DNA of 64,000 bases from RHLJ01 sp040222455 (GTDB lineage: Bacteria > Bacteroidota > Rhodothermia > Balneolales > Balneolaceae). Of the stretch, positions 1-8,963 are shown in pieces. A program made the position numbers and the translations under genes. Below the pieces are notes generated by a model. The model worked only from the letters and a program-made list of their open reading frames with translations. It did no database searches and had not been told where the DNA came from. The stretch's first letter is position 1; each line of letters opens with the position of its first letter. The stretch covers positions 1 through 64,000 of the forward strand of contig JAVKDD010000014.1 of the NCBI GenBank assembly GCA_040222455.1. Direction: 5' to 3'.

Positions 1-1
1 G

Positions 2-196
2 TATCAGATTTGGCAAGAGGGTTATCATCCAAAACAAATCAGCTCGCATAAAGCCATGAGTCAGAAATTGGAATATATACACTATAATCCTGTCAAAGCA
101 GGGTTCGTAGACAAAGCGGAGTACTGGCGATGTTCCTCAGCTAGAAATTACTTGGGTATAGATGGGGTGATTCCAGTTACTTTGTTTGATGGATAG
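2..196 (+). CDS. REP-associated tyrosine transposase (RAYT, IS200-like), C-terminal part
   Basis: The reading frame is open from the window edge and ends at a TAG at 194-196, giving 64 residues. The segment 'QIWQEGYHPKQI' followed by 'KLEYIHYNPVKAGFV' is the usual C-terminal part of Y1/HUH transposases of the REP-associated type, which in this lineage act as single-strand nucleases on REP hairpins. The HUH motif and catalytic tyrosine would lie upstream of the window, so activity cannot be judged. Two hairpins follow directly at 206-282, as expected for this family. It is truncated by the window, not visibly by decay. Confidence 0.8.
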   Translation, partial: YQIWQEGYHPKQISSHKAMSQKLEYIHYNPVKAGFVDKAEYWRCSSARNYLGIDGVIPVTLFDG

Positions 197-205
197 TTGG
201 TTATC

Positions 206-282
206 TTGAGGCTGAGCCTCAAACGGAGAATTAAGTAACAGGCTGAGGCTGAATTAAGAGTTCCGCAGCAGAGCTACGGAAC
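206..282. repeat. Pair of REP-like hairpins downstream of the transposase
   Basis: Two inverted repeats lie in the 146-bp gap after the transposase. The first (206-222) has perfect 8-bp arms TTGAGGCT/AGCCTCAA around one base. The second (260-282) has 10-bp arms GTTCCGCAGC/GCTACGGAAC with one mismatch around a 3-base loop. GGCTGAG is repeated again at 241-247. RAYT genes are typically flanked by the REP hairpins they process, so these are candidate substrates. Neither has a U-tract, so a terminator role is less likely. Confidence 0.55.
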
Positions 283-342
283 CAGAGAAAAGATCGTTGG
301 GCTCGCAAATGTGGGTATAATCTCGAGCTCACATAAAATAGC

Positions 343-1359
343 TTAAACTTTCGCCTCTCTCTTCAACACTACAAATTTATCAATCGCTAAACAGATTGGT
401 GCAATTAATAGTACTAACAACAAAGTTACGGCGTGTGTGATGGTCGCAAAAGCTAGTCCGGTTACTTCAGGAACTGCATAGAGAACGAATAAACTGTAGG
501 TGATAAATAAATGATAGCTTCCCACGCCGCCCGGCGTAGGAATAGAAATTCCTACAGCAGAAACCATGGTGAGTACGATTGCATCAGTAAAAGAAAGATC
601 ATACACACTTTGCATATCAAACATCCAGAATGGGATGTACATCATCAAAATATAAAACGCCCAAATTATTATGGTGTAAAGTAAAAAAAGTGGCCAGTTT
701 TTAAGTTTACGAATGGAAAGTATTCCCTGAAAAAAACTTTTTGCTGTTTCTCTTACTTTATTGATGTTGACACCCAGCTTTCCATTTTTTTTGCTCAGGT
801 TTACAATCACTTTATAAGAGATAAAACCACATACGGCTAAAACTATGGTTCCAATAATTAACCATTTTAAAATAACGGCATATACTTCTGGATCGGTTAC
901 ATCCACCCCAAACAGTCTTGATAAAACTTCGGGATCAGAAACAAGGGTAATCCCTACAATTCCCATGATTAGGAGCATACTTAAAACGTCAATCAACCTT
1001 TCAAGAACGATGGTGCCAATAATTTTGGAGTTGCTTTCCCCAACCTGTCGAGCTACGTATATCGGGCGAGTGACTTCCCCCAGTCTTGGAAATGGGATGT
1101 TGGTAAGATAGCCAAACATGACTCCTGTAAATAATGTCCACCGATGAGGTACTACTCCACCGTCATTGAATAACATTCGCCAGCGCTCAGCTCGTACATA
1201 ATGGGCTATAATCAACGAAATAGTAAAAGGGAACAGCCAACCATAGGACATCCCTTTTGAGGCTTCCAGAATTTCTGAGAATTCTACATTTCTAAAAGCA
1301 AGCCACAAAAAAAGTGCTGCGAATGCAACACTTAATAAAATTTTTAGGAATTTATTCAT
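343..1359 (-). CDS. Lysylphosphatidylglycerol synthase TM / UPF0104 flippase-like membrane protein
   Basis: A 338-residue integral membrane protein with about eight hydrophobic segments. The motif 'GEVTRPIYVARQ' near residue 90 and 'IPTPGGVGSYH' near residue 275 are hallmarks of the LPG_synthase_TM (UPF0104) family, related to the flippase half of MprF and to AglD-type proteins. There is no cytosolic aminoacyl-transferase domain, so it is a stand-alone membrane module, perhaps moving a lipid or lipid-linked sugar; the substrate is unknown. It starts at ATG 1359, only 6 nt after lolA ends, and is the last gene of the gcvT-comB-ftsK-lolA run on the minus strand. Confidence 0.8.
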   Translation of the reverse strand: MNKFLKILLSVAFAALFLWLAFRNVEFSEILEASKGMSYGWLFPFTISLIIAHYVRAERWRMLFNDGGVVPHRWTLFTGVMFGYLTNIPFPRLGEVTRPIYVARQVGESNSKIIGTIVLERLIDVLSMLLIMGIVGITLVSDPEVLSRLFGVDVTDPEVYAVILKWLIIGTIVLAVCGFISYKVIVNLSKKNGKLGVNINKVRETAKSFFQGILSIRKLKNWPLFLLYTIIIWAFYILMMYIPFWMFDMQSVYDLSFTDAIVLTMVSAVGISIPTPGGVGSYHLFITYSLFVLYAVPEVTGLAFATITHAVTLLLVLLIAPICLAIDKFVVLKREAKV

Positions 1360-1365
1360 CTAGAA

Positions 1366-1995
1366 TTAAAATCTCATATCAACTATCTCTGCATCTTCAG
1401 GATAGTCTAGATTAAATGTTTGGTCGGTAAGGCGTTCAAACTTCCCGTTCTCGAATGTTGTGATTATCAGATTGTCAGCGAAATCGTAGGCCGTAATTTT
1501 TAGCGGTTCAATCATCTTATTTACCTCAATTTCTACTTTCACGAAAGTCGCGAAGTCATCTTCTGTTAAAAGAGTTATAAGTGTATTTCCATTTGATAGT
1601 TTTTTCTCAGAAGTAGTGTAGGTTTCATCAATACCACTTAACATTTTAGAAGGTGCGAAATCATCTTCTTCGGGATCGTACTCGCTTATAATCAATCTAT
1701 TTCTGCTACCTTCGTACACTCTTGAAATTTCTCCATCAACAACAATAATCTTGTCATCACTTTCTAACTTATAGCCCTTCTGATCAATCCAAATCAATCC
1801 CTCTGAATTTGTGGATTCTTCAGTGTATGCGTCAATATAGGTGTGCTCGAATTCGGCGTGAAAAACGGAGCTTTCATCAAACCTGGTTTTTAGCTCGATA
1901 AAAGCAGAGCTTTGTGCCTGTACGTGTTGAATGGAGATTAAAATCCCCAAAAACAAAAGCAGAGGCGCTTTCTTATTAAAGATCCTTAAGCCCAT
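1366..1995 (-). CDS. lolA: Outer membrane lipoprotein carrier protein LolA
   Basis: LolA is the periplasmic chaperone that carries lipoproteins from the inner to the outer membrane. The open frame extends back to 2079, but ATG 1995 is preferred because it begins a clean signal peptide ('MGLRIFNKKAPLLLFLGI', cleavage near VQA-QS) and leaves 209 residues, a normal size. It overlaps the end of ftsK by 20 nt, and ftsK-lolA adjacency is common in Bacteroidota-type genomes. The mature part has the amphipathic beta-strand pattern of LolA ('SNSEGLIWIDQKGYKLE', 'EPLKITAYDFADNLIITTFE'). Confidence 0.8.
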   Translation of the reverse strand: MGLRIFNKKAPLLLFLGILISIQHVQAQSSAFIELKTRFDESSVFHAEFEHTYIDAYTEESTNSEGLIWIDQKGYKLESDDKIIVVDGEISRVYEGSRNRLIISEYDPEEDDFAPSKMLSGIDETYTTSEKKLSNGNTLITLLTEDDFATFVKVEIEVNKMIEPLKITAYDFADNLIITTFENGKFERLTDQTFNLDYPEDAEIVDMRF

Positions 1996-4516
1996 CCAAA
2001 ATCTCCTGTAGTTCTTCTTCTTCTTGAACAAGAACGTCGCGTGCGGTACTTCCCTGATATGGTCCAACAATCCCTGCATTAAATAATTGATCTATGATTC
2101 GTCCTGCTCGGTTATATCCGATTTTTAACTTACGTTGTAAAAGAGATACTGAGCCTTGTTGATGAAGTATTACCACTTTTGCGGCGGTTTCAAACATGTC
2201 ATCTATATCTTCTAACGGATCGGGAATGCCTGCATTGTCCTCTTTTATAATTGGAAGATGAAAAGGTTGTTTATACCCGGCTTGTTGACCAATAAATCCG
2301 TTAATTCTTTCAACCTCTTCTGTTGAGACAAAGGCGTTTTGAATTCGAGTCATTCCTGCACCATTCGTAAATAACATATCACCCATACCTACCAATTGAT
2401 CGGCTCCTCCTACATCTAAAATAGTTCTTGAATCTACTTTTGAAGCTACCTGATAAGCAATTCTTGCCGGGAAATTAGCCTTGATTGTCCCTGTAATAAC
2501 ATTAACGGATGGGCGTTGAGTTGCAACTACCATATGAATACCCACGGCTCGCGCAAGTTGTGCAATACGGGCAATTGGCTCTTCGATTTGTTTTCCTGCT
2601 GTCATCATTAAATCGGCTAACTCATCAATAATTACTACGATGTATGGGAGGTGGCGGTGTCCTAGTTCTTCATCATACTCACCTTCTTTATACTTTTCAT
2701 TATAAGCTTTTATATCTCTGACCATACCCATTTTAAGAAGATCATAGCGATCATCCATTTCTTTACACACACTATTAAGTGTATCAAGGGCTTTTGTTGT
2801 ATCTGTAATAATGGGTTCTTCAGCATCAGGCAACATTGCCAAAAAGTGGTTCTGTATATTTCTATACAATGATAATTCAATCTTTTTAGGATCAATCATC
2901 ACAAACTTGAGATTATCGGGATGGCATTTATATAGCAAACATGTGATAATGGTGTTTATCCCCACAGACTTACCAGAACCCGTTGCCCCTGCCACCAGCA
3001 AGTGAGGCATTTTGGTTAAATCCATCATAAAAACTTCATTTTCGATGGTTTTTCCAAAAGCAACTGGTAACACCATATTCGTCTCAACGAATTTTTTGGT
3101 ATTAATTACTTGCTTAATGTAAACAGTTTCGCGAGTTGTATTCGGCACTTCAATTCCCACAGCCGATTTACCCGGAATTGGCGTAAGCATCCTTAGTCCT
3201 TTTGATGCGGTAGCCATTTTTAAGTCATTGGAATAACTCTCAATCTTACTGATTTTAACATCCGGCGCCGGTTCTAATTCATATAACGTCACCGTAGGTC
3301 CAACAATCGCATTAATCGCTACAATCTCAATTTTGTGGCGCTTAAGTTTATCCAGAATAATCCGTTTGTTTTCCTTGATCTCCTCTAAATCTACTTCGTT
3401 TCCTTCATTTGGAGGTGTAGTTAGCAAATCAATAGTTGGAAACTTGTATTTGATTACCGGGAGTTCCTTCGCTTTATCTGCATTAATTTTATCGAGGTCT
3501 TTTTCGCCAGCTTCTTCGTCACCTTCTCCTTTATAAATGGCAACTTCAACATCGCTTTCTTCCTCATTTTCTTCAGCATCCGGCTTATCAATCACTGCAC
3601 GTTGACGTGTATCCAGCGTTTTAACTTGTGCTTTTTCATCCTCAATACGTTTTCGGTCTTCCTCTTCCGACTTCTCTACAATGTCATCGATGCTCGGCTT
3701 TACTGAGACAGCTTCTTCTTTTGTTTTTGCTTCTGCAATTTGAACTTTTTTGATTGCATCTTGTCGTTTCTTCTCAGCTTTCTCCGACTCTTTTTCTTCT
3801 TTCTTTAATTCAATTTCTGCTTTCTTGGCGGCAATTCTTTCTTCCCTTTCAGCAATTTTTTGCGCTTTCTTTTCTTCTCTGGCTATACGGGAATTTTCCA
3901 TTTTTTCACGAATTCCATCCCACCAAATCTTTATACTATCAATTGTTTTTTGAAGGTCTCGCTCCCACAGAAGTAAAAGAGTGATTAACACTAACACTGA
4001 AAGAATAAAAATGGAGCCAATACCAGTTATATTTTGGAGAATCTTCGAAATAGAAATTCCCGCACCGCCACTCCATATTGAATCCTCTGGAAGGTTTGCA
4101 TTTTGATTTAACCATCCAATAAAAGTAGAAAGCAATACGACTCCCCAAACCGACAAAATATTAAGCCAATTATTTTCATTAAAAGGGCGGTGTCTAAGTA
4201 CGTGCCAACCATTATATCCAATTAGAAGAGCTAGTAAAAAGCTTGTGTAACCAAATAAAGTATGAACCAAGAACTGAGAAATATATGCACCAACTGGTCC
4301 CAGCCAATTTTGAATTAAACGGGAGTTCGAATCAGGATTAAAAAGGTCGCTAAAACCTAATCTCTGCGCATATTGGTAATCATTGGGCGTATACGAAAGA
4401 ATACTAATTCCAAGCAGCACCGCTATCGCAATTACAATAATCCCTATAATCTCGACTTTCCGTGCCGAATCTAATCCCTTTGGAGCACCTGCGGTGTTGA
4501 GTTTCTTTTTAGCCAT
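1976..4516 (-). CDS. ftsK: DNA translocase FtsK/SpoIIIE
   Basis: 846 residues. Four to five N-terminal membrane helices (about 20-185) anchor it at the division septum. A charged Glu/Lys-rich linker (about 205-350) follows, then the RecA-like motor with Walker A 'GATGSGKS' (about 507) and Walker B 'IVVIIDELADLM', and a C-terminal winged-helix gamma domain ('LLQRKLKIGYNRAGRIIDQL') that reads the polarity sequences of the chromosome. It pumps chromosome termini across the closing septum and brings them together for dimer resolution. Its start overlaps comB by 8 nt and its end overlaps lolA. Confidence 0.95.
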   Translation of the reverse strand: MAKKKLNTAGAPKGLDSARKVEIIGIIVIAIAVLLGISILSYTPNDYQYAQRLGFSDLFNPDSNSRLIQNWLGPVGAYISQFLVHTLFGYTSFLLALLIGYNGWHVLRHRPFNENNWLNILSVWGVVLLSTFIGWLNQNANLPEDSIWSGGAGISISKILQNITGIGSIFILSVLVLITLLLLWERDLQKTIDSIKIWWDGIREKMENSRIAREEKKAQKIAEREERIAAKKAEIELKKEEKESEKAEKKRQDAIKKVQIAEAKTKEEAVSVKPSIDDIVEKSEEEDRKRIEDEKAQVKTLDTRQRAVIDKPDAEENEEESDVEVAIYKGEGDEEAGEKDLDKINADKAKELPVIKYKFPTIDLLTTPPNEGNEVDLEEIKENKRIILDKLKRHKIEIVAINAIVGPTVTLYELEPAPDVKISKIESYSNDLKMATASKGLRMLTPIPGKSAVGIEVPNTTRETVYIKQVINTKKFVETNMVLPVAFGKTIENEVFMMDLTKMPHLLVAGATGSGKSVGINTIITCLLYKCHPDNLKFVMIDPKKIELSLYRNIQNHFLAMLPDAEEPIITDTTKALDTLNSVCKEMDDRYDLLKMGMVRDIKAYNEKYKEGEYDEELGHRHLPYIVVIIDELADLMMTAGKQIEEPIARIAQLARAVGIHMVVATQRPSVNVITGTIKANFPARIAYQVASKVDSRTILDVGGADQLVGMGDMLFTNGAGMTRIQNAFVSTEEVERINGFIGQQAGYKQPFHLPIIKEDNAGIPDPLEDIDDMFETAAKVVILHQQGSVSLLQRKLKIGYNRAGRIIDQLFNAGIVGPYQGSTARDVLVQEEEELQEILDGLKDL

Positions 4517-5246
4517 TTAAATTGGTAATAATTCCGTCTTTCATTCCGGGGAGTACATCAAATGCATCAACGTTACACACAAAAGGAATGTCTTCTTTTG
4601 GTGCTAAATTTCTAAGTCGATATGCATGATCACTTTTACCGATCGTTTCTTCTAAAGAATCCCCAAATTTCTCAAACAAACCAAATGCTACTTTAGCGCC
4701 ATCCTTAGTTGTATCTGGGAGGTTTCCACCACACATTTTGTGAAGCAATGAACCAGCAAACATAGTATCCTCTAATGCCAATCTTCCTCTCCAACCAGAG
4801 CAAATCAGTACCACTTCATCGTCGTGTTCTTCTAATGCATTTAAGATACTCTGTTGATTTAAAAAAGAGCCAATATAAATGCGGTTTGCCAGGCTCGCTT
4901 TTTTAATTGCCTTGGTACCATTTGTTGTATTAAAGATTAACGTTTTATCTCCAACAACTTCTTGAGTGTATTCCAGTGGTGAATTTCCTAAATGATAGCC
5001 TTCAATTTTAATGCCGTCTTTCTCGCCACATAGCAGAAAATCATTCTGATCCATGGTTCGTGCTATTTTTCCGGCATCACTCATATCAGCGACCGGAATT
5101 ATTTTTTTCGCCCCACTACTTATTGCCGTTACAATAGATGATGAAGCTCTTAAAATATCAATAATTACTGCACTTTTACCCCGAAGCTCTTCCTCCTGAA
5201 AAGCCTGAGCCGAAGCAAAAACGTCTATATATCTCAAGTCTGGCAT
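4509..5246 (-). CDS. comB: ComB-family 2-phosphosulfolactate phosphatase
   Basis: 245 residues matching the ComB family across its length: 'IDILRASSSIVTAISSGA' near residue 28, 'LLCGEKDGIKIEGYHLGNSP' near 70, 'IFNTTNGTKAI' near 103 and 'LICSGWRGRLALEDTMFAG' near 150. In methanogens ComB dephosphorylates 2-phosphosulfolactate on the way to coenzyme M. Bacterial members outside sulfolactate producers are common and their substrate is usually untested, so the specific reaction is uncertain here. It sits 10 nt after gcvT and overlaps ftsK by 8 nt. Confidence 0.8.
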   Translation of the reverse strand: MPDLRYIDVFASAQAFQEEELRGKSAVIIDILRASSSIVTAISSGAKKIIPVADMSDAGKIARTMDQNDFLLCGEKDGIKIEGYHLGNSPLEYTQEVVGDKTLIFNTTNGTKAIKKASLANRIYIGSFLNQQSILNALEEHDDEVVLICSGWRGRLALEDTMFAGSLLHKMCGGNLPDTTKDGAKVAFGLFEKFGDSLEETIGKSDHAYRLRNLAPKEDIPFVCNVDAFDVLPGMKDGIITNLNG

Positions 5247-5256
5247 AATTCCTCTC

Positions 5257-6357
5257 TTACTTTTTTATATATGGCGGCTTCTGCACTTTTGCCGCTGCTT
5301 GTTTTTTTCTTATCGCGATTTGGATTGAGGCTCCATCTTCATTAAATGGCTTTTCTACATATCCCATCCCTATTCCTTTACCTAATGTAATGGACATTGT
5401 TCCGCTGGTTACTTCCCCGATTTTCTCGCCCGATTCATTCAATATTTCATATCCATGCCTTGGTATTGATCGGTCATCTTCCATTACAAAACCAATCAAT
5501 TGTCTGTGCACCCCTTTTTCTTTATTTTTCAGGAGCGCTTCTTTTCCAATAAAATCCCCTTTATCAAACTTTGTAATCCATCCTAAGCGAGCTTCTAATG
5601 GATGAGTTTCTTTGGTGATATCATTTCCATATAGCGCATAACCCATCTCTAAACGTAAGGTATCCCGCGCTCCAAGTCCACAAGGTTCTATTCCAAATTC
5701 TTCCCCTGCTTCAAAAATAGCGTCCCAAACTGCTTTTGGATCAACGTGATTGATATCAAAATACAATTCAAAACCCTTTTCTCCTGTATATCCTGTTGCT
5801 GAAAATACAATTCCATCATATCCAGCCAGTGCCCCCATTTTAAAGCTATAAAAACCAATCGAGCTTAAATCCAAATCGGTAAGCTTTTGAAGGGTTTCTA
5901 CTGACTTTGGGCCTTGAACTGCCAGCAATGCAGTATTTGGAGAGTTGTCATGTACTTGAGCATCAAAGGTATTATTCTCGTTAATCCAAGCTAAATCTTT
6001 CTCAATATTTGATGCATTTACTACCAGTATAAACTGATTTTCTTCAAACAATTTATAAACTATCAAATCATCTACAATTCCACCATTTTCATAACACATG
6101 CATGAATACTGCGCTTTTCCTGGCACTAGTTTGGAAGCGTCATTTACCGTTATTTTTTGAATCAAGTGTAATGCTTCGGGGCCACTTATAAAGAACTCTC
6201 CCATATGAGAAACATCAAAAACACCAACAGCTTCACGTACGGCAGTATGTTCAATTTTAATGCCTTTGTATTGAACAGGCATATCGAAGCCTGCAAATTC
6301 AACGAGCTTGCCACCAACTTGTTGATGAATAGAATGAAAAGGCGTCTTTTGTATCAT
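5257..6357 (-). CDS. gcvT: Glycine cleavage system aminomethyltransferase (T protein)
   Basis: 366 residues, the usual GcvT length. It transfers the methylene group from aminomethyl-lipoyl H protein to tetrahydrofolate. Family motifs are intact: 'FDVSHMGEF' near 47, the catalytic-Asp region 'GIVDDLIVYK' near 95, 'ATGYTGEKGFELY' near 187 and 'GLGARDTLRLEMGYALYG' near 225. The C-terminal OB-like domain carries 'SGTMSITLGKGIGMGYV'. No P-, H- or L-protein genes occur in the window. It leads the minus-strand run into comB, ftsK, lolA. Confidence 0.93.
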   Translation of the reverse strand: MIQKTPFHSIHQQVGGKLVEFAGFDMPVQYKGIKIEHTAVREAVGVFDVSHMGEFFISGPEALHLIQKITVNDASKLVPGKAQYSCMCYENGGIVDDLIVYKLFEENQFILVVNASNIEKDLAWINENNTFDAQVHDNSPNTALLAVQGPKSVETLQKLTDLDLSSIGFYSFKMGALAGYDGIVFSATGYTGEKGFELYFDINHVDPKAVWDAIFEAGEEFGIEPCGLGARDTLRLEMGYALYGNDITKETHPLEARLGWITKFDKGDFIGKEALLKNKEKGVHRQLIGFVMEDDRSIPRHGYEILNESGEKIGEVTSGTMSITLGKGIGMGYVEKPFNEDGASIQIAIRKKQAAAKVQKPPYIKK

Positions 6358-6463
6358 GAATATGAGTTATAGCTGTCTAAAAGAATACGCGCGAAGTTAA
6401 TGATTTTTAGAGAATGAATTGAGCTTTGTTTGAGTTAGTTGATCAACTTCAATCATTTTAATC

Positions 6464-7099
6464 ATGAAACACTACTCACGAAAAGAAATCGATATTCTTG
6501 ATTCTCGCTACAGAGCCCATTTTATTAACTCCGTTACAGGATATAAATCAGCTAACTTATTGGGTACTATATCTGAAGGCGGGAGTACAAATGTGGCAAT
6601 ATTTAGTTCCGTTACCCATTTAGGAAGTAATCCGCCTTTACTTGGGTTTGTACTTCGTCCACGAACTGTTTCTCGAAACACCTATGATAATCTTAGAAAA
6701 ATGGGTGTTTTTACGGTAAATCATGTGAATAGTGATATTATAGAAGACGCTCATCAAAGCTCTGCAAAATATGATAGTGGAATATCAGAATTTAGTAAGG
6801 TCGGCCTTAATGAAGAATATTTGGATGATTTCCCTGCTCCTTATGTAAAAGAAAGTACTATAAAAATTGGGTGCTCTTATCAGAATGAATATTATTTAAA
6901 AGAGAATGATTGCTTATTTATCATTGGTGCTATCCAGCATATTTATATTGATGAAAGTATTCAGTCTGAAGACGGATGGCTGAATCTGGAAAAAGCCGGA
7001 ACTATTACAGCAAGTGGACTCGATGGCTATGCGCTTCCAAAAATATTAGACCGTTTTAGTTATGCACAGCCTGAGGAGGAAGTAAGGTCAGTTTTTTAG
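6464..7099 (+). CDS. Flavin reductase family (FMN-binding split-barrel) protein
   Basis: 211 residues resembling flavoproteins of the 'flavin reductase like domain' family: an N-terminal strand region 'FINSVTGYKSANLLGTISEGG' pattern, 'LLGFVLRPRTVSRNTYDNL' and 'VFTVNHVN' which line the FMN pocket. Such proteins reduce flavin with NAD(P)H or bind FMN for an unassigned partner. It stands alone, transcribed divergently from gcvT, with a 106-bp intergenic region. A second, longer family member is at 52800-53705 inside the tyrosine operon; the two are not close copies. Confidence 0.8.
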   Translation: MKHYSRKEIDILDSRYRAHFINSVTGYKSANLLGTISEGGSTNVAIFSSVTHLGSNPPLLGFVLRPRTVSRNTYDNLRKMGVFTVNHVNSDIIEDAHQSSAKYDSGISEFSKVGLNEEYLDDFPAPYVKESTIKIGCSYQNEYYLKENDCLFIIGAIQHIYIDESIQSEDGWLNLEKAGTITASGLDGYALPKILDRFSYAQPEEEVRSVF

Positions 7100-7168
7100 T
7101 TAAATACTTTATCATTCTTTCATTCTCCTTATCTTTACCAAACTAATTTTTAGAACCAAGTTTATTTC

Positions 7169-8281
7169 ATGTCCATTAACAAAGAACAGATAAAAACGGC
7201 TTTAGCTCACGTTATACATCCTCAAGAGAAACAGGATCTCATTTCATTAGATATGGTTCAGGATCTAATTGTTCAGGATAAGTATGTATCATTCACTTTG
7301 GAAATGCCTGAGCAAAATGAAGGGCTCGCTCTCGATCTAAAGGAGAAGTCAACTGAAGCTATTCACAAGTTTATTGACAAAGACGCTGTTGTTGATATTC
7401 AGGTTGGCATCAATATTTCGAAGCGAAAAAAAGCTCCTGAACCAGCACAACAAGCACCTCCACAAAATAAGGTGTTATCTGGTGTAAAAAATATCATTGC
7501 GGTGGCTTCTGGGAAAGGTGGCGTTGGGAAATCAACGGTTGCAGTAAATATTGCCGCTGCTTTAGCAAAAACAGGGGCTAAAGTGGGCTTAATGGATACC
7601 GATGTATATGGCCCAAGTATTCCCACTATGTTTGATTTGTTCGAACGTCCAAATATCACCACTCAAAAGAAATTAATTCCGCTAGAAAAATATGGCATCA
7701 AAATGGTGAGTATGGGTTTTTTAGTGGATGTAAATCAAGCTATGGTTTGGCGTGGCCCTATGGCTACCAGTGCTATTCAGCAATTTATGAAAGATGTGGA
7801 ATGGGGAGAGCTTGATTATATGATTTTGGATTTACCTCCAGGAACCGGAGACATCCAACTTACCATTGTACAAACCGTTCCTTTAAGTGGTGCTGTCATT
7901 GTTTCTACTCCACAAACTGTAGCTTTAGATGATGTTCGTAAAGGGGTTGCTATGTTCCAAAAAGTAAATGTTCCTGTATTAGGTGTTATTGAGAATATGG
8001 CCTATTTCATCCCGCCTGATATGCCCGAGAAGAAATACCATATTTTTGGAGAAGGCGGAGCTACACGACTCGCTGAAGAACTAGGAGTGCCTGTTTTGGG
8101 TGAGATTCCGCTAGAACAACCCATTCGTGAAGCTGGTGATAATGGAAAACCCATTGTGCTTGCTGATGAGGATTCCACGGCTGCTCAAGCTTTCATTTTG
8201 GCTACAGAAAAGATGAAAAAAGAGCTTGAATCAAGAGCTACAGAAGCTAAACCAAAAGTAGAGATTTCGTTTAGGTCTTAA
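7169..8281 (+). CDS. Mrp/ApbC/NBP35-type Fe-S cluster carrier P-loop ATPase
   Basis: 370 residues. An N-terminal MIP18/DUF59 domain (about 1-85) precedes a deviant Walker A ATPase with 'ASGKGGVGKST' at about 113-123, 'DTDVYGPSIPTMF' switch region and 'LDLPPGTGDIQLT'. Family members bind and hand over Fe-S clusters. The CxxC that ligates the cluster in ApbC would be expected after 'ENMAYF' but this protein has 'IPPDMPEKKYHIFGEGG' there, with no cysteines. This variant is familiar from Bacteroidota-type Mrp proteins but makes the Fe-S role less certain. Confidence 0.88.
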   Translation: MSINKEQIKTALAHVIHPQEKQDLISLDMVQDLIVQDKYVSFTLEMPEQNEGLALDLKEKSTEAIHKFIDKDAVVDIQVGINISKRKKAPEPAQQAPPQNKVLSGVKNIIAVASGKGGVGKSTVAVNIAAALAKTGAKVGLMDTDVYGPSIPTMFDLFERPNITTQKKLIPLEKYGIKMVSMGFLVDVNQAMVWRGPMATSAIQQFMKDVEWGELDYMILDLPPGTGDIQLTIVQTVPLSGAVIVSTPQTVALDDVRKGVAMFQKVNVPVLGVIENMAYFIPPDMPEKKYHIFGEGGATRLAEELGVPVLGEIPLEQPIREAGDNGKPIVLADEDSTAAQAFILATEKMKKELESRATEAKPKVEISFRS

Positions 8282-8793
8282 GTTGATGCCTCGGTAGATG
8301 GGGTGGCGAATGTCATAATCATTCCTAATGATGTGCTCATAATAATTACTTTGCCAGAACGGCGTTCCTGTTCGATTTAATTTGGCATTGATTTGTTTTG
8401 CTGTATTCATTTTTTACCAGCCCACGATTTTGGGTATCAACATTTTGCGCCGTTGTTTTTTTGTTTGTTTATGATTTATAATCTGTGGGGGGGGAATTCA
8501 TGAAATCCCCCTTCGGATGTACGGATTGATTTAATCTCAAGAATAGCGTGTACATGATTGGGCATTACAACGAATGTGTCTTGATGAACATTATTATATT
8601 CATATCCAATTTGATCCCAAAAACGCTGGGCTATGTTTCAATATTCATTGAATAGCATTATACCTTTTTTTATTTCTCCAAAAAAACGCTCTCTATTTCT
8701 TACGCAAATCGTAATAAAATTACTTCCTGGTTGAGAATAGTCATATTCTTTCAACCTAATAGACTGGCGGTTAAATTCTTTATTCTTGCTCAT
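8282..8793 (-). pseudogene. Decayed REP-associated tyrosine transposase
   Basis: Reading the minus strand from ATG 8793 gives 'MSKNKEFNRQSIRLKEYDYS' and 'NFITICVRNRERFFGEI', the typical RAYT start, then an in-frame TGA at 8640-8638 (codon 52). The frame continues with 'DTFVVMPNHVHAILEI', which contains the HUH metal motif, and then runs into an 8-G homopolymer (8487-8494) and a stop. A second frame further on encodes 'TPFWQSNYYEHIIRNDYDI', the catalytic-tyrosine region, and runs up to the end of the Mrp gene. One nonsense codon plus at least one frame change mark it as dead. Confidence 0.85.
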
Positions 8794-8823
8794 ACTTTGT
8801 AAGACCAAATAAAGAACTAATCC

Positions 8824-8856
8824 TTACAAAGAGTTTATCTACAGAACCCTTTGTAA
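8824..8856. repeat. Inverted repeat TTACAAAG/CTTTGTAA
   Basis: Perfect 8-bp arms at 8824-8831 and 8849-8856 around a 17-base loop, between the dead transposase and the DoxX-like gene. A further ACTTTGTAAG occurs at 8794-8803, at the start of the dead transposase. It could be a remnant of the transposon's recognition hairpins or a leader structure of the downstream gene. No U-tract follows. Confidence 0.35.
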
Positions 8857-8963
8857 TTAAATAATACAAGATCGGAGAGGTTTTGAAATCATGTAAGCCA
8901 TTTCTTCACCAATTCTTCATAAAGTTCCTCTATTTTTCTTCCGATTTAGTTAATAGAGGTATT

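Noticed and set aside
1996..2079. Longer N-terminus for lolA
   Set aside because: It would run through the ftsK 3' end and put basic residues ahead of the signal peptide; ATG 1995 gives a normal signal peptide.
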